From Bauldia sp963759235 (GTDB lineage: Bacteria; Pseudomonadota; Alphaproteobacteria; Rhizobiales; Kaistiaceae), in contig CAVWYO010000001.1 of the NCBI GenBank assembly GCA_963759235.1, forward strand, positions 372,001 through 436,000: a DNA stretch of 64,000 nucleotides, read 5' to 3'. Made by a program: the position numbers and the translations under genes. The notes below the pieces were generated by a model. That model worked only from the letters and a program-made list of their open reading frames with translations. It was not told the origin of the DNA and did not search any database. Shown here one piece after another: positions 25,601 to 32,991 of this stretch; positions within the stretch are counted from its first letter, which is position 1, and each line of letters begins with the position of its first letter.

Positions 25601-25825
25601 GGCTCCTCTGCACCACGGCTTCGGCGCATGTGCAAGGGCGGGCGACGCCGCGCCGTCCCACTGAATTCGCCTGACGGTGCCGGCCGGATGGTCAGAGTTC
25701 GAAGTTGGTTTAAAGTCGACCGGGCCGGGCAGCCGGCGAGGTCGCGAACGGTGGGGCGGCTACCTCTCTCGATCCCGGTGGTCTGCGGGCAAGCGAAAGG
25801 AGCCTGGGTGAAAGGAAAGGCCACG

Positions 25826-26440
25826 ATGAATTCGAGGCTCGAGACATTCTGTGATGGCGTGTTTGCGATTGCCATCACCCTTCTGATCCTGGACATCAGA
25901 GTTCCCCCGGTCGAGTCGGTCCACTCGTTTGCGGAGGTGTGGCGTGATGTTGCGCAGCTCTGGCCGTCGTTCCTTGCCTTGTCGCTGAGTTTTACAATCA
26001 TCTTCATTTCATGGATCGGTCACCACAACATCCTGAGGATCATAGACAAGTCCTCTCCGTTTTTCCTGTTCGCCAATGGTTTCTTCCTGTTCACCGTAAT
26101 AATCATCCCGTTTCCCACCGCATTTATGGCGGAGTATCTGAATACGCCCTACGCGCAGCCGGCGATTGTGCTTTATTCTCTTAACAACACGCTGCATAAC
26201 GTCGGGTGGAACATTTTGCACCGCTCGATCGTGAAACCAAGGCCGCTGTTCAAGGCTGGCGTCGACTCGGAGCTGGTCAAGGGAGCGGCGCGGGGTGCTC
26301 AAATCGGCTTCCTCGTCAATGTCGGCATCATATTGATTGCCTGGTTCTTCCCGTATGTGGCTTTGGCCATCAGCGTGTTCGTATGGGCTTACTGGCTCTA
26401 CCTTTCCGTTTCGGTGAAACCCTCGAAGGCCGCGAGCTGA
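25826..26440 (+). CDS. TMEM175 (DUF1211) family predicted potassium channel
   Basis: A 204-residue integral membrane protein with about six hydrophobic segments. The N-terminal signature RLETFCDGVFAIAITLLIL corresponds to the RxxxFSDGVFAIAxTLL motif that lines the pore in bacterial TMEM175 channels, with Cys in place of the usual Ser. WIGHHNILRIID and WNILHRSIVKPRPL are also family-like. ATG 25826 follows AAAGGAAAGG. Bacterial members form leak-type potassium channels; function here is inferred. Confidence 0.82.
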   Translation: MNSRLETFCDGVFAIAITLLILDIRVPPVESVHSFAEVWRDVAQLWPSFLALSLSFTIIFISWIGHHNILRIIDKSSPFFLFANGFFLFTVIIIPFPTAFMAEYLNTPYAQPAIVLYSLNNTLHNVGWNILHRSIVKPRPLFKAGVDSELVKGAARGAQIGFLVNVGIILIAWFFPYVALAISVFVWAYWLYLSVSVKPSKAAS

Positions 26441-26499
26441 ACGGGAATGCGCCGGAAGCGCCAACGCACCCCTCAGCATGGCAATGGTTTGGGGCAGGC

Positions 26500-26700
26500 C
26501 ACCCCTCCCCTTGAAAAGGGGAGGAGGGTGGAGCTTGCCGGGCGACAGCCCGGCGTAGCGGAGCCAGGAGGGGATCGCGGACCGTGGGGCCGGAGCAGAG
26601 ACCCCCTCCCAAGCTCGGCCACCCGGCCCCCGGATCGTGGTCCGGGGCAAGCTCACGCCGGAGCCTCGCTATCCTCCCCCTTTCGGGGGAGACGTCGGAA
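26500..26700. repeat. Interspersed palindromic repeats
   Basis: CACCCCTCCCCTT and AAAGGGGAGGAGGGTG face each other at 26500-26530, followed by a GCCGGGCGACAGCCCGGC hairpin (26538-26555) and further CTCCCCCTTTCGGGGGA near 26680. This is typical intergenic repeat DNA with no gene. It abuts the truncated HD-hydrolase fragment that begins at 26702. Confidence 0.6.
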
Positions 26701-26701
26701 C

Positions 26702-26779
26702 CGAAGCGGAGCTGGTCGGCGAGCCGCCGGACAGCGGTCTCGGCGATCAGTCCGTAGAGGGCGTCGTGGTCGGCGGCAT
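26702..26779 (-). pseudogene. Truncated copy of the HD phosphohydrolase N-terminus
   Basis: The minus-strand translation ADHDALYGLIAETAVRRLADQLRF closely resembles residues 3-26 of the intact HD protein at 24959-25600 (AGHDSLFALIAETGGGRLSDQLRF), and the DNA lines up over about 78 bases. After LRF the sequence turns directly into the palindromic repeat. A one-base shift separates the ATG at 26779 from the similar frame. It is a remnant with no coding capacity. Confidence 0.68.
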
Positions 26780-26860
26780 ATGGAAATCGTGCGCGATATT
26801 CCCGGCCTTTCATGGTAACCTACAGTTAAGCTCTCAAAAATCCAAATAGTTTCTCAATTA

Positions 26861-27701
26861 TCACTCCGAGAAGCTAAGATCCCTGGCGAAGGACAACGTT
26901 CTAACGTCTAATTCGACGCTTTCGGCATAGTCCCTCGCTGTCAGATCATCCAATGACCCGAGAATATAGGGCGAGTCAGGAGACCATCCAAAAGGTCGTT
27001 CCCATTCAATTTTCCACACTAATTCGTCTAGCTGACTGCTGATGTCGCTTATCGACGTCTCAATTAACTCGTCGATTATGAAGTAAAATTGAATATGTAT
27101 CTCATTCGCTTCCCACGATGGAGACGCTCTGACACGAATTTCGCGAAGTGATCGGAACACTTTACTCGCATAGAAGTCCTTGTTGTATTTTTCTCTTATG
27201 TAGTTGTAGAGGCGTCGGATCGAATTATTAAATGCATCGGGAAAGGCGAAACGCCCCAACATTCTTTCAAGCGCGAAGGCAAAATTACGCCGAGCCAATT
27301 CCGAAGTCGAGCCCAGATCTACGGGACCAAGTCGCAACCAGCGACTTACTAACCGTCATCATTCGAGAGAGATCAACGACAACGTTTGGCTCAGGAGGCT
27401 GTTCGAGAGGCGCCAACCCCGGTTTTCGGCCACTTGCGATCAGACTTATGCTTTCTTCTGTTACTTTTACCAGTGGGCAAACGACCACGAATGGTTTCTT
27501 CTCAGCGTCTGCCACTATGTCGCACGTCTGTGAGACTACAGCTAGGCCAATGCAATCGTCATCAACCACTGGTTCAGGTGACAGCTCCGAGGCGTCTTCC
27601 GGCAACTCCCCATGAATGAAACCGCCCGAAGCAACTGCATAGTCGCCCTGACGCCAATCCAAGACGGCGTTGTGCTCCGCTGTATTGCCTTTCTCTGTCA
27701 C
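26861..27701 (-). pseudogene. SQTCDIV-type hypothetical protein split by a frameshift
   Basis: Two overlapping reading frames look like one protein of about 280 residues. The first (from 27701) reads GLAVVSQTCDIVADAEKKPFV and ends at TAA 27285-27287 after LVATWSRRSGLDFGIGSA; the second continues one frame over with RRNFAFALERMLGRFAFPDAF to 26861. Removing one base of the GGCG run just before the TAA joins them smoothly. I remember similar unbroken proteins with the SQTCDIV...VCPLV and FAFPDDF motifs but know no function. The region is clearly AT-richer than its surroundings. It is last in a three-gene minus-strand group. Confidence 0.6.
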
Positions 27702-27722
27702 CGAGCAATACCGCCACGAAGA

Positions 27723-28442
27723 TTACTTCCTTCGTGCCCTGATTCGCCGATAATTGGGCCGCGACGTCACGACTACTTCGCCGATAGAATCATTGCCAGC
27801 CGCTTCCAGTTCGCGACCGAAGTGCCCAGACGCATACGGAACCAATTCTGGTTCAATCGGCAAGCGCCGTTGTTTTGCGCGGCCTATACCCTCGCCGGCG
27901 CGGGACATCATCTCCTCGTATCTGCCTGAAGCCGCCAGCTGGAGGAAAGTCTGACCTGCTAGGGCCGGAGAGAGGAGCAAATTGCCAGTTGCTCGTGCGC
28001 TGCCTCTGTCTATGTATCTCAATGCTGCCAAGAGGCTCCCGAGCCGCTGCCTGTTCTTAAGTGCCATCGGTTTGCCGGCGGCCCAATTGTGAACAGACCG
28101 TCTATCCACGGCCAACATCTCGGCAATCTGATCCCAATTCAGACCCGAAAGCCGCCGAATCTCGAAGAGGCTTTTGTTGCCGTCATCATGGAAAACAGTT
28201 GGCGTGCCCAGTTCAAATACATGGGTATTCGCAGTAGTCTCTGAAATAGATAAAATAACGCTCTTAAGGAGAGAACTTAGCTCGTTAAGTATGATCGAAT
28301 TTGTCCGGTCGCATTCAAACCCCCGCATCCAACTACAGGGCGACAGTTTGACCCGTTGGTTTCCCCAGTTGCTGTCATAATTTACGCCCTGACGGTGCAG
28401 GCTGTCGGTCCCTTGATTGGTCTGAATTGCCCAGGTGTTCAT
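27723..28442 (-). CDS. Helix-turn-helix (XRE-like) protein of an accessory island
   Basis: A 239-residue protein with a central helix-turn-helix: LFEIRRLSGLNWDQIAEML followed by AVDRRSVHNWAAGKPM, which reads as an XRE/Cro-type DNA-binding fold. N-terminal and C-terminal thirds are not recognised; the C-terminus is rich in Arg (SRPNYRRIRARRK). ATG 28442 overlaps the stop of the upstream TIGR04255-like gene by four bases (ATGA), so they are translationally coupled; an earlier in-frame ATG at 28487 would intrude further. Likely the regulator or DNA-binding member of the island. Confidence 0.62.
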   Translation of the reverse strand: MNTWAIQTNQGTDSLHRQGVNYDSNWGNQRVKLSPCSWMRGFECDRTNSIILNELSSLLKSVILSISETTANTHVFELGTPTVFHDDGNKSLFEIRRLSGLNWDQIAEMLAVDRRSVHNWAAGKPMALKNRQRLGSLLAALRYIDRGSARATGNLLLSPALAGQTFLQLAASGRYEEMMSRAGEGIGRAKQRRLPIEPELVPYASGHFGRELEAAGNDSIGEVVVTSRPNYRRIRARRK

Positions 28443-29236
28443 GCTCTTCCCCCGTACACTTTGATGAACTCCGGAGTTATTGACCATCGGAAAAACGCGT
28501 AGGCGCGGGCAGCTAGCGCTTTCGCTTCGTTAATGATCCTTTGCGATTCGAAATGGCGTTCCCCTGTTGCAAATAAATCGATATCGAGCATCCAACTCCG
28601 CTCTGGGATAATTGGCATTGCTTCGGGGTCATGAGAGCCGTTGGGGGGCATCCAACCCGATCGGACTACAAGCTCACCCTCGGCAGTGGTGCAGATAGCC
28701 TCCAGTAGGCTCTGTTTTACTCGGTCTCGGATAGTCATTTCGGCCATACCAAGCAGCTGCTGTTGTATCAGTAGATCCAATGTTGCAAGTCTTTCTTCAC
28801 CGCGGATGCGATCAATATAGCGAACACCAATCCGAGTTGACACCGCTGGAGAGAGTTTTTCTTGAACGACGTTCAAAATCATCAAAAATCAACTCATGAA
28901 ATCGTCACGAGACAGGTAAGATATCGTTTCTAAAGCAACAAAGGAGCTAGCTAAAGTTAATCTCCAATTTCGCTCTCTATCAAAAAATCTCCAGACAATT
29001 TCGTTTCGCGTCTCGGCTCCAGCCGGTCCGAAATTGACGATTTGATTTTCTTGTCTCTCAAGCAACGGATATTCGAAGCGAACGTCCTCTTGGAAGGACG
29101 CAATGAAATCCTTCTTGGCTATTGAAAGTATCTCTGCAAATCTGACTTGTCCAATTACGCGAACTAGCGGAGCTGCAGAGAGCGGGACTTCATTCGGCAC
29201 TTCCCCGAACAGCGGATCAGGCGGTCTGTTCGCCAT
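28439..29236 (-). pseudogene. TIGR04255 family protein interrupted by an in-frame stop
   Basis: First gene of the island, with ribosome site AGGAGG before ATG 29236. The first part reads PLVRVIGQVRFAEILSIAKKDFIASFQE and SFVALETISYLSRDDFMS, matching the sporadic TIGR04255 family (usually about 260 residues). A TGA at 28889-28891 interrupts it; in the same frame the sequence resumes FLMILNVVQEKLSPAVSTR and IGVRYIDRIRGEERL, again family-like, to 28439. A single base change could explain the break. Without readthrough the product would be 115 residues plus a possible reinitiated 148-residue piece from ATG 28885. The family has no established function. Confidence 0.68.
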
Positions 29237-29441
29237 TCACTTGACCTCCTGCGAGACGCGACTCCGAGTCCGAATTCAGTGATAATATGTGAAATATGAT
29301 GTGAAAGCCAATGGGCCCCTCGATTTTTCCGTCAGCCTTAACAACCTCCCAATTGCCGCGGTCGGACGTTACGGTGATCACCTTCCCCCACCCCGCTCCC
29401 TTCCCTACCTTAGCCATACCACCACGCCCGGGAGCCGACCG

Positions 29442-30206
29442 ATGCGCCGCGCCCGCCGTCTCACCACCCTCCTCGCAGGCCTGGCCGCCGCACTTCTCAT
29501 CACGGCCGGCCCGGCCGCAGCCGACGGCCTCCTCGACCGCGCCCGCAACGCCGTGCAGGAGGCGGGCAAGAGCGTCGAGCAGGCGGCGAAGGACGCCGGC
29601 CGCAACGTCTCCGACTATCTGGTCGACCATCCCGAGCTCAACCGCGACCTCGTCGATCTCGGCAAGGAGCTCGGCCTGCCGGGCTTCGACCAGGCGGGGC
29701 CGACGCATGGGCCCGAGCTGATCGCCAGGCCGTCGCCGGTCGGCGTCGGCGGCACCGTCGAGCTCACCGCCACGGGGCTCCCCGGTACCGCGGCGGTCAC
29801 CATCAGCGCCGGGGCGTCGGCGAAGGACGCCAAAGAGATCGCCACCGCCACCACCACCGACCGCGGCACGCTCCAGGCCGAGGTGAAGGTGCCGGAGACC
29901 GCCACCGGCGGCACGTCGCTCCTCTTCGTGGTCGAGACCGCCGACCAGCGCGCCCGGCTGGTGTCGGAGCCGATCGAGGTGGTCGTCGCCGCCGACATCG
30001 TCACCGTCACCGGGACGCTGTCGAATGAAGGCGTCGAATGCCAGGCGCTCCGCGGCGACGACGGCGTCCTCTACACGTTCACCCGCGGCGACCTCGCCAG
30101 CTTCGCTCCCGGCGACCGGGTGACGGTGAAGGGCACCGTCGTCCCGATGTCGATCTGCATGCAGGGCACCACGCTCTCCGTCATCTCGATCGGCCCGGCG
30201 AAATAA
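29442..30206 (+). CDS. Exported protein with DUF5818-like C-terminal domain
   Basis: A 254-residue secreted protein. Signal peptide LLAGLAAALLITAGPAAADG is followed by a helical segment (LLDRARNAVQEAGKSVEQAAKDAGRNV) and an Ig-like strand region (VGVGGTVELTATGLPGTAAVTI). The final 65 residues (TVTGTLSNEGVECQALRGDD to the end) match the compact beta-barrel of DUF5818 proteins, which may bind small ligands. ATG 29442 follows GGGAG; an upstream extension of 51 codons is not protein-like. Confidence 0.65.
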   Translation: MRRARRLTTLLAGLAAALLITAGPAAADGLLDRARNAVQEAGKSVEQAAKDAGRNVSDYLVDHPELNRDLVDLGKELGLPGFDQAGPTHGPELIARPSPVGVGGTVELTATGLPGTAAVTISAGASAKDAKEIATATTTDRGTLQAEVKVPETATGGTSLLFVVETADQRARLVSEPIEVVVAADIVTVTGTLSNEGVECQALRGDDGVLYTFTRGDLASFAPGDRVTVKGTVVPMSICMQGTTLSVISIGPAK

Positions 30207-30254
30207 TCTCCGCCGACGCAGAACGAGATAGCCTGTCTCGACCGCGACGCCGCC

Positions 30255-30313
30255 TATCCCTCCCCGTGAAACGGGGAGGGGGGACCGTCGCGAAGCGATG
30301 GTGGGTGGGGCGG
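30255..30313. repeat. Palindromic intergenic repeat copy
   Basis: TATCCCTCCCCGTGAAACGG through GGTGGGTGGGGCGG repeats the plan of the elements at 20683 and 20838 (a CCTCCCCG/CGGGGAGG hairpin, then ACC...GGT). It fills the gap between two convergent genes and may end transcription. Confidence 0.6.
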
Positions 30314-30349
30314 CCTTGCCAACCTCAGACCGCGGCTTGCCCTCCCGAC

Positions 30350-31237
30350 TCAGGCGTCCCGCGAAGCGATGAAGCGGGCGGCGGCGCGGAGCGTCGCGGC
30401 GGCCTCGCCGAACGGGGCGAGCGCGGCGATCGCCTCCTCCACCGCCGCCGCCAGCCGCGACCGCGCTTCCGCCACCCCGAGGAGGGCGACAAGGGTGCGC
30501 TTGCCCTTGCCGGCGTCCTTGGCGGTGCGCTTGCCGGCGGTCGCCGCGTCGCCGGTGGCGTCGATCAGGTCGTCGGCGATCTGGAACGCCTGGCCAAGCC
30601 GCTCGCCATAGGCGGCGAGCCGGGTCCGCTCGTCCGGCCCCGCCCGGCCGAGCACCGCCCCGGCCTCCACCGCATAGCGGATCAGCATGCCGGTCTTCAT
30701 CGCCTGCATGGTCAAGACCGCGGCCACCGCCCGTTCCGCTTCGGCGTCGAGGTCGAGCGCCTGGCCGCCGGCCATGCCGCCGAGGCCGGCCGCCCGCCCC
30801 AGGCCGGCGATCAGCTCGACCCGGACCGCCGCCGTCTCGTCCAGCCCGGCCAGCGTCTCGAAGGCAAGGGTCAGGAGCGCGTCGCCGGCCAGGATCGCCG
30901 TCGCCTCGTCGAAGGCGCGGTGGAGCGTCGGCCGCCCGCGGCGGAGGTCGTCGTCGTCCATCGCCGGCAGGTCGTCATGGGCGAGGCTGTAGGCGTGCAC
31001 GCATTCGAGCGCCGCCGCCGCGGTGACGACGGCGTCGCCGGTCGCACCGAACAGCCGCGCCGTCTCGATCAGCAGGAACGGCCTCAGCCGCTTGCCGGGG
31101 CCGAGCGCCGCATAGCGCATCGCCTCGACCAGGCGCGGCGGCCGGGCGATCTCGCCTTGGCGAATTGCTTGCGAGAGCAGCCGTTCCAGGGCGGTATCGG
31201 TGGCGCCCGCCGCCTGTCTCAGCCGTGTCTCGAGCAT
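30350..31237 (-). CDS. ispA: Farnesyl/geranylgeranyl diphosphate synthase
   Basis: Condenses isopentenyl diphosphate with allylic diphosphates to make C15 (or C20) isoprenoid precursors. Both Asp-rich motifs are present: first HDDLPAMDDDDLRRGRPTLH and second QIADDLIDATGD, with the basic KRLRP near residue 50 and the lid AGKRTAKDAGKGK in between. Length is 295 residues, as for bacterial IspA. It diverges from mtgA. No xseB or dxs neighbour is present, so co-transcription with the DXP pathway is not seen. Confidence 0.9.
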   Translation of the reverse strand: MLETRLRQAAGATDTALERLLSQAIRQGEIARPPRLVEAMRYAALGPGKRLRPFLLIETARLFGATGDAVVTAAAALECVHAYSLAHDDLPAMDDDDLRRGRPTLHRAFDEATAILAGDALLTLAFETLAGLDETAAVRVELIAGLGRAAGLGGMAGGQALDLDAEAERAVAAVLTMQAMKTGMLIRYAVEAGAVLGRAGPDERTRLAAYGERLGQAFQIADDLIDATGDAATAGKRTAKDAGKGKRTLVALLGVAEARSRLAAAVEEAIAALAPFGEAAATLRAAARFIASRDA

Positions 31238-31330
31238 GTTCCGACCCCGTTTCCCCGCGACCCGAATGGGGCGAAACCATTGCCGGGTCAAGCGTTGCGC
31301 TCGCCCGGCGCTGCCGGTATCGGTCCTCTG

Positions 31331-32071
31331 ATGACCAAATCCGCCAAGCCGAAAACCCAAGCAAAACCGCGGCCTACGGCCCGCAACAAGCCGCCGCGAC
31401 GGGCGCTTTGGCGGCGCGCGCTCCAATGGCTGGCGATCGTCGTCGTTGTCCTGGCGCTCTTCCCCGTCGTGTTTATCCCCTTGTATATATTCGTCAATCC
31501 GGTCGGCACCAACATGATCTACACCTGGGCGGTGGACGGGCCGATCGACCGGCAGTGGGTCGCCTTCGACGACATCGCCAAAGTGCTGGTGGTGTCGGTG
31601 ATGGTCTCGGAGGACGGCCAGTTCTGCGAGCATCACGGCGTCGATTGGGCGGAATTGCAGGACGTTCTCGACAAGCCCGGCGCGCCGAGCCGCGGCGCCT
31701 CGACCATCGCCATGCAGTCGGTGCGCAACCTTTTCCTGTGGATGTCGCGCAGCTATCTCCGCAAGGGAATCGAGATCCCGCTCGCCATCTACGCCGACGC
31801 GGTATGGGGCAAGCGGCGCGAAATGGAGGTCTACCTCAACATCGCGCAATGGGGGGCAAACATCTTCGGCATCGAGGCCGCCGCCCGCCACTATTTCAAC
31901 CGCTCGGCGAAGGATTTGACCGCCCGCCAGGCGGCGCTCCTCGCCGCTACCTTGCCGAGCCCGGTGATCCGCAACCCCGCCCGGCCGTCCCACACCATGC
32001 AGTCGCTGGCCAGGACCATCGAGGCGCGCGCCAGGGCGGCCGGCCCCTATATCGTTTGCCTCTATCCGTGA
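31331..32071 (+). CDS. mtgA: Monofunctional peptidoglycan glycosyltransferase
   Basis: GT51 enzyme that polymerises lipid II into glycan strands at the inner membrane. A single N-terminal membrane helix (WLAIVVVVLALFPVVFIPLYI) anchors 246 residues. All five family motifs can be seen: the catalytic Glu in SEDGQFCEHHGVDW, GASTIAMQ, RKGIEIPLAIYAD, EVYLNIAQWG and ARQAALLAATLP. Note IAMQ rather than the usual ITQQ, normal for MtgA. A short gap leads to rpmF. Confidence 0.94.
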   Translation: MTKSAKPKTQAKPRPTARNKPPRRALWRRALQWLAIVVVVLALFPVVFIPLYIFVNPVGTNMIYTWAVDGPIDRQWVAFDDIAKVLVVSVMVSEDGQFCEHHGVDWAELQDVLDKPGAPSRGASTIAMQSVRNLFLWMSRSYLRKGIEIPLAIYADAVWGKRREMEVYLNIAQWGANIFGIEAAARHYFNRSAKDLTARQAALLAATLPSPVIRNPARPSHTMQSLARTIEARARAAGPYIVCLYP

Positions 32072-32117
32072 GCTTGCGTATAAGCCGGCCAACCCACAAG
32101 CATTCAAGGACGATGAG

Positions 32118-32303
32118 ATGGCAGTCCCGAAAAGAAAGACCTCGCGCATGAAGCGCGGATTCCGCCGTTCGGCCGATGCGCTGAAGCGGCCGAGCTATGT
32201 CGAGGACAAGGATTCCGGCGAGCTTCGCCGGCCGCATCATATCGACCTGAAGTCGGGCATGTATGGCGGCCGCCAGGTGCTCGAGCCGAAGAGCGAGACC
32301 TGA
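32118..32303 (+). CDS. rpmF: Ribosomal protein L32
   Basis: A 61-residue basic protein beginning MAVPKRKTSRMKRGFRRSAD, the near-invariant start of L32, with the alphaproteobacterial continuation RPHHIDLKSGMYGGRQVL. Component of the large ribosomal subunit. It follows mtgA by 46 bases, an arrangement often seen in Hyphomicrobiales, and is followed by a strong terminator. Confidence 0.97.
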   Translation: MAVPKRKTSRMKRGFRRSADALKRPSYVEDKDSGELRRPHHIDLKSGMYGGRQVLEPKSET

Positions 32304-32331
32304 TCGCGGCCAAGCGCCGACGAGAAATCGA

Positions 32332-32357
32332 GGCCGGCGTCCACGCCGGCCTTTTTC
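32332..32357 (+). terminator. Rho-independent terminator after rpmF
   Basis: GGCCGGC (32332-32338) pairs with GCCGGCC (32345-32351) across a small GTCCAC loop, followed directly by TTTTT. A textbook intrinsic terminator 29 bases after the rpmF stop. Confidence 0.88.
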
Positions 32358-32425
32358 ATTGGGCTCGCCGGAAGTAACATCCGCCGACGCCGCAGGACGG
32401 CTTCGCTCACCCCGAAGGTGGAACC

Positions 32426-32839
32426 ATGCTCACCGCCATTCCGCTCACGATCATCCCGCTCATCCTTTTCAATCTCGTCGGCCTGCTCGCCGGCGACGTG
32501 AGCTGGTCGGGCGAGATTTTCGGCATCGTCATGGTTTCCGGAGCCCGGTGGGCAATCACCCTCGCCGATCTGATGATCACCCTGGGTCTCGTCCTGCTCT
32601 TTCTCGAGGTCCTGAAATCGGAGCGGACGTCGACGACGACGATCACCAATCACATCCTGTCGACGGTGGTGCTGATCATCTACGTGGTCGAGTTCGTCGT
32701 GGTCGCTTTCTGCGCGAATTCGCTGTTTTTCCTGCTCGCTCTGATCGCCCTTTTCGACGTGGTCGCCGGTTTCACCATCACCATCCGCACCGCATCGCGC
32801 GATGTGACGTTCGGCCAGACCCTTGACGGCGGTCGCTGA
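32426..32839 (+). CDS. Small four-helix membrane protein
   Basis: A 137-residue protein with four predicted transmembrane helices (AIPLTIIPLILFNLVGLLAG, WAITLADLMITLGLVLLFL, ILSTVVLIIYVVEFVVVAF, LFFLLALIALFDVVAGFTI). It resembles a conserved alphaproteobacterial inner-membrane family without assigned function. The tail RTASRDVTFGQTL is cytoplasmic or periplasmic. It stands alone between rpmF and the EAL gene. Confidence 0.72.
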   Translation: MLTAIPLTIIPLILFNLVGLLAGDVSWSGEIFGIVMVSGARWAITLADLMITLGLVLLFLEVLKSERTSTTTITNHILSTVVLIIYVVEFVVVAFCANSLFFLLALIALFDVVAGFTITIRTASRDVTFGQTLDGGR

Positions 32840-32991
32840 CCACCGGCGCGCTGCCGCCTGATTGGCCGGCGGGCGTCGGCCGGCAGCCGGGCCCGAACCA
32901 CCGTTGGCGCTTCCTTAACGGCCTTCTGACAGGGTCCGGCGGGATTTCGATATTTCCCTCAGCGCCCCCTGAACACGCCGATCAGCAAGAA

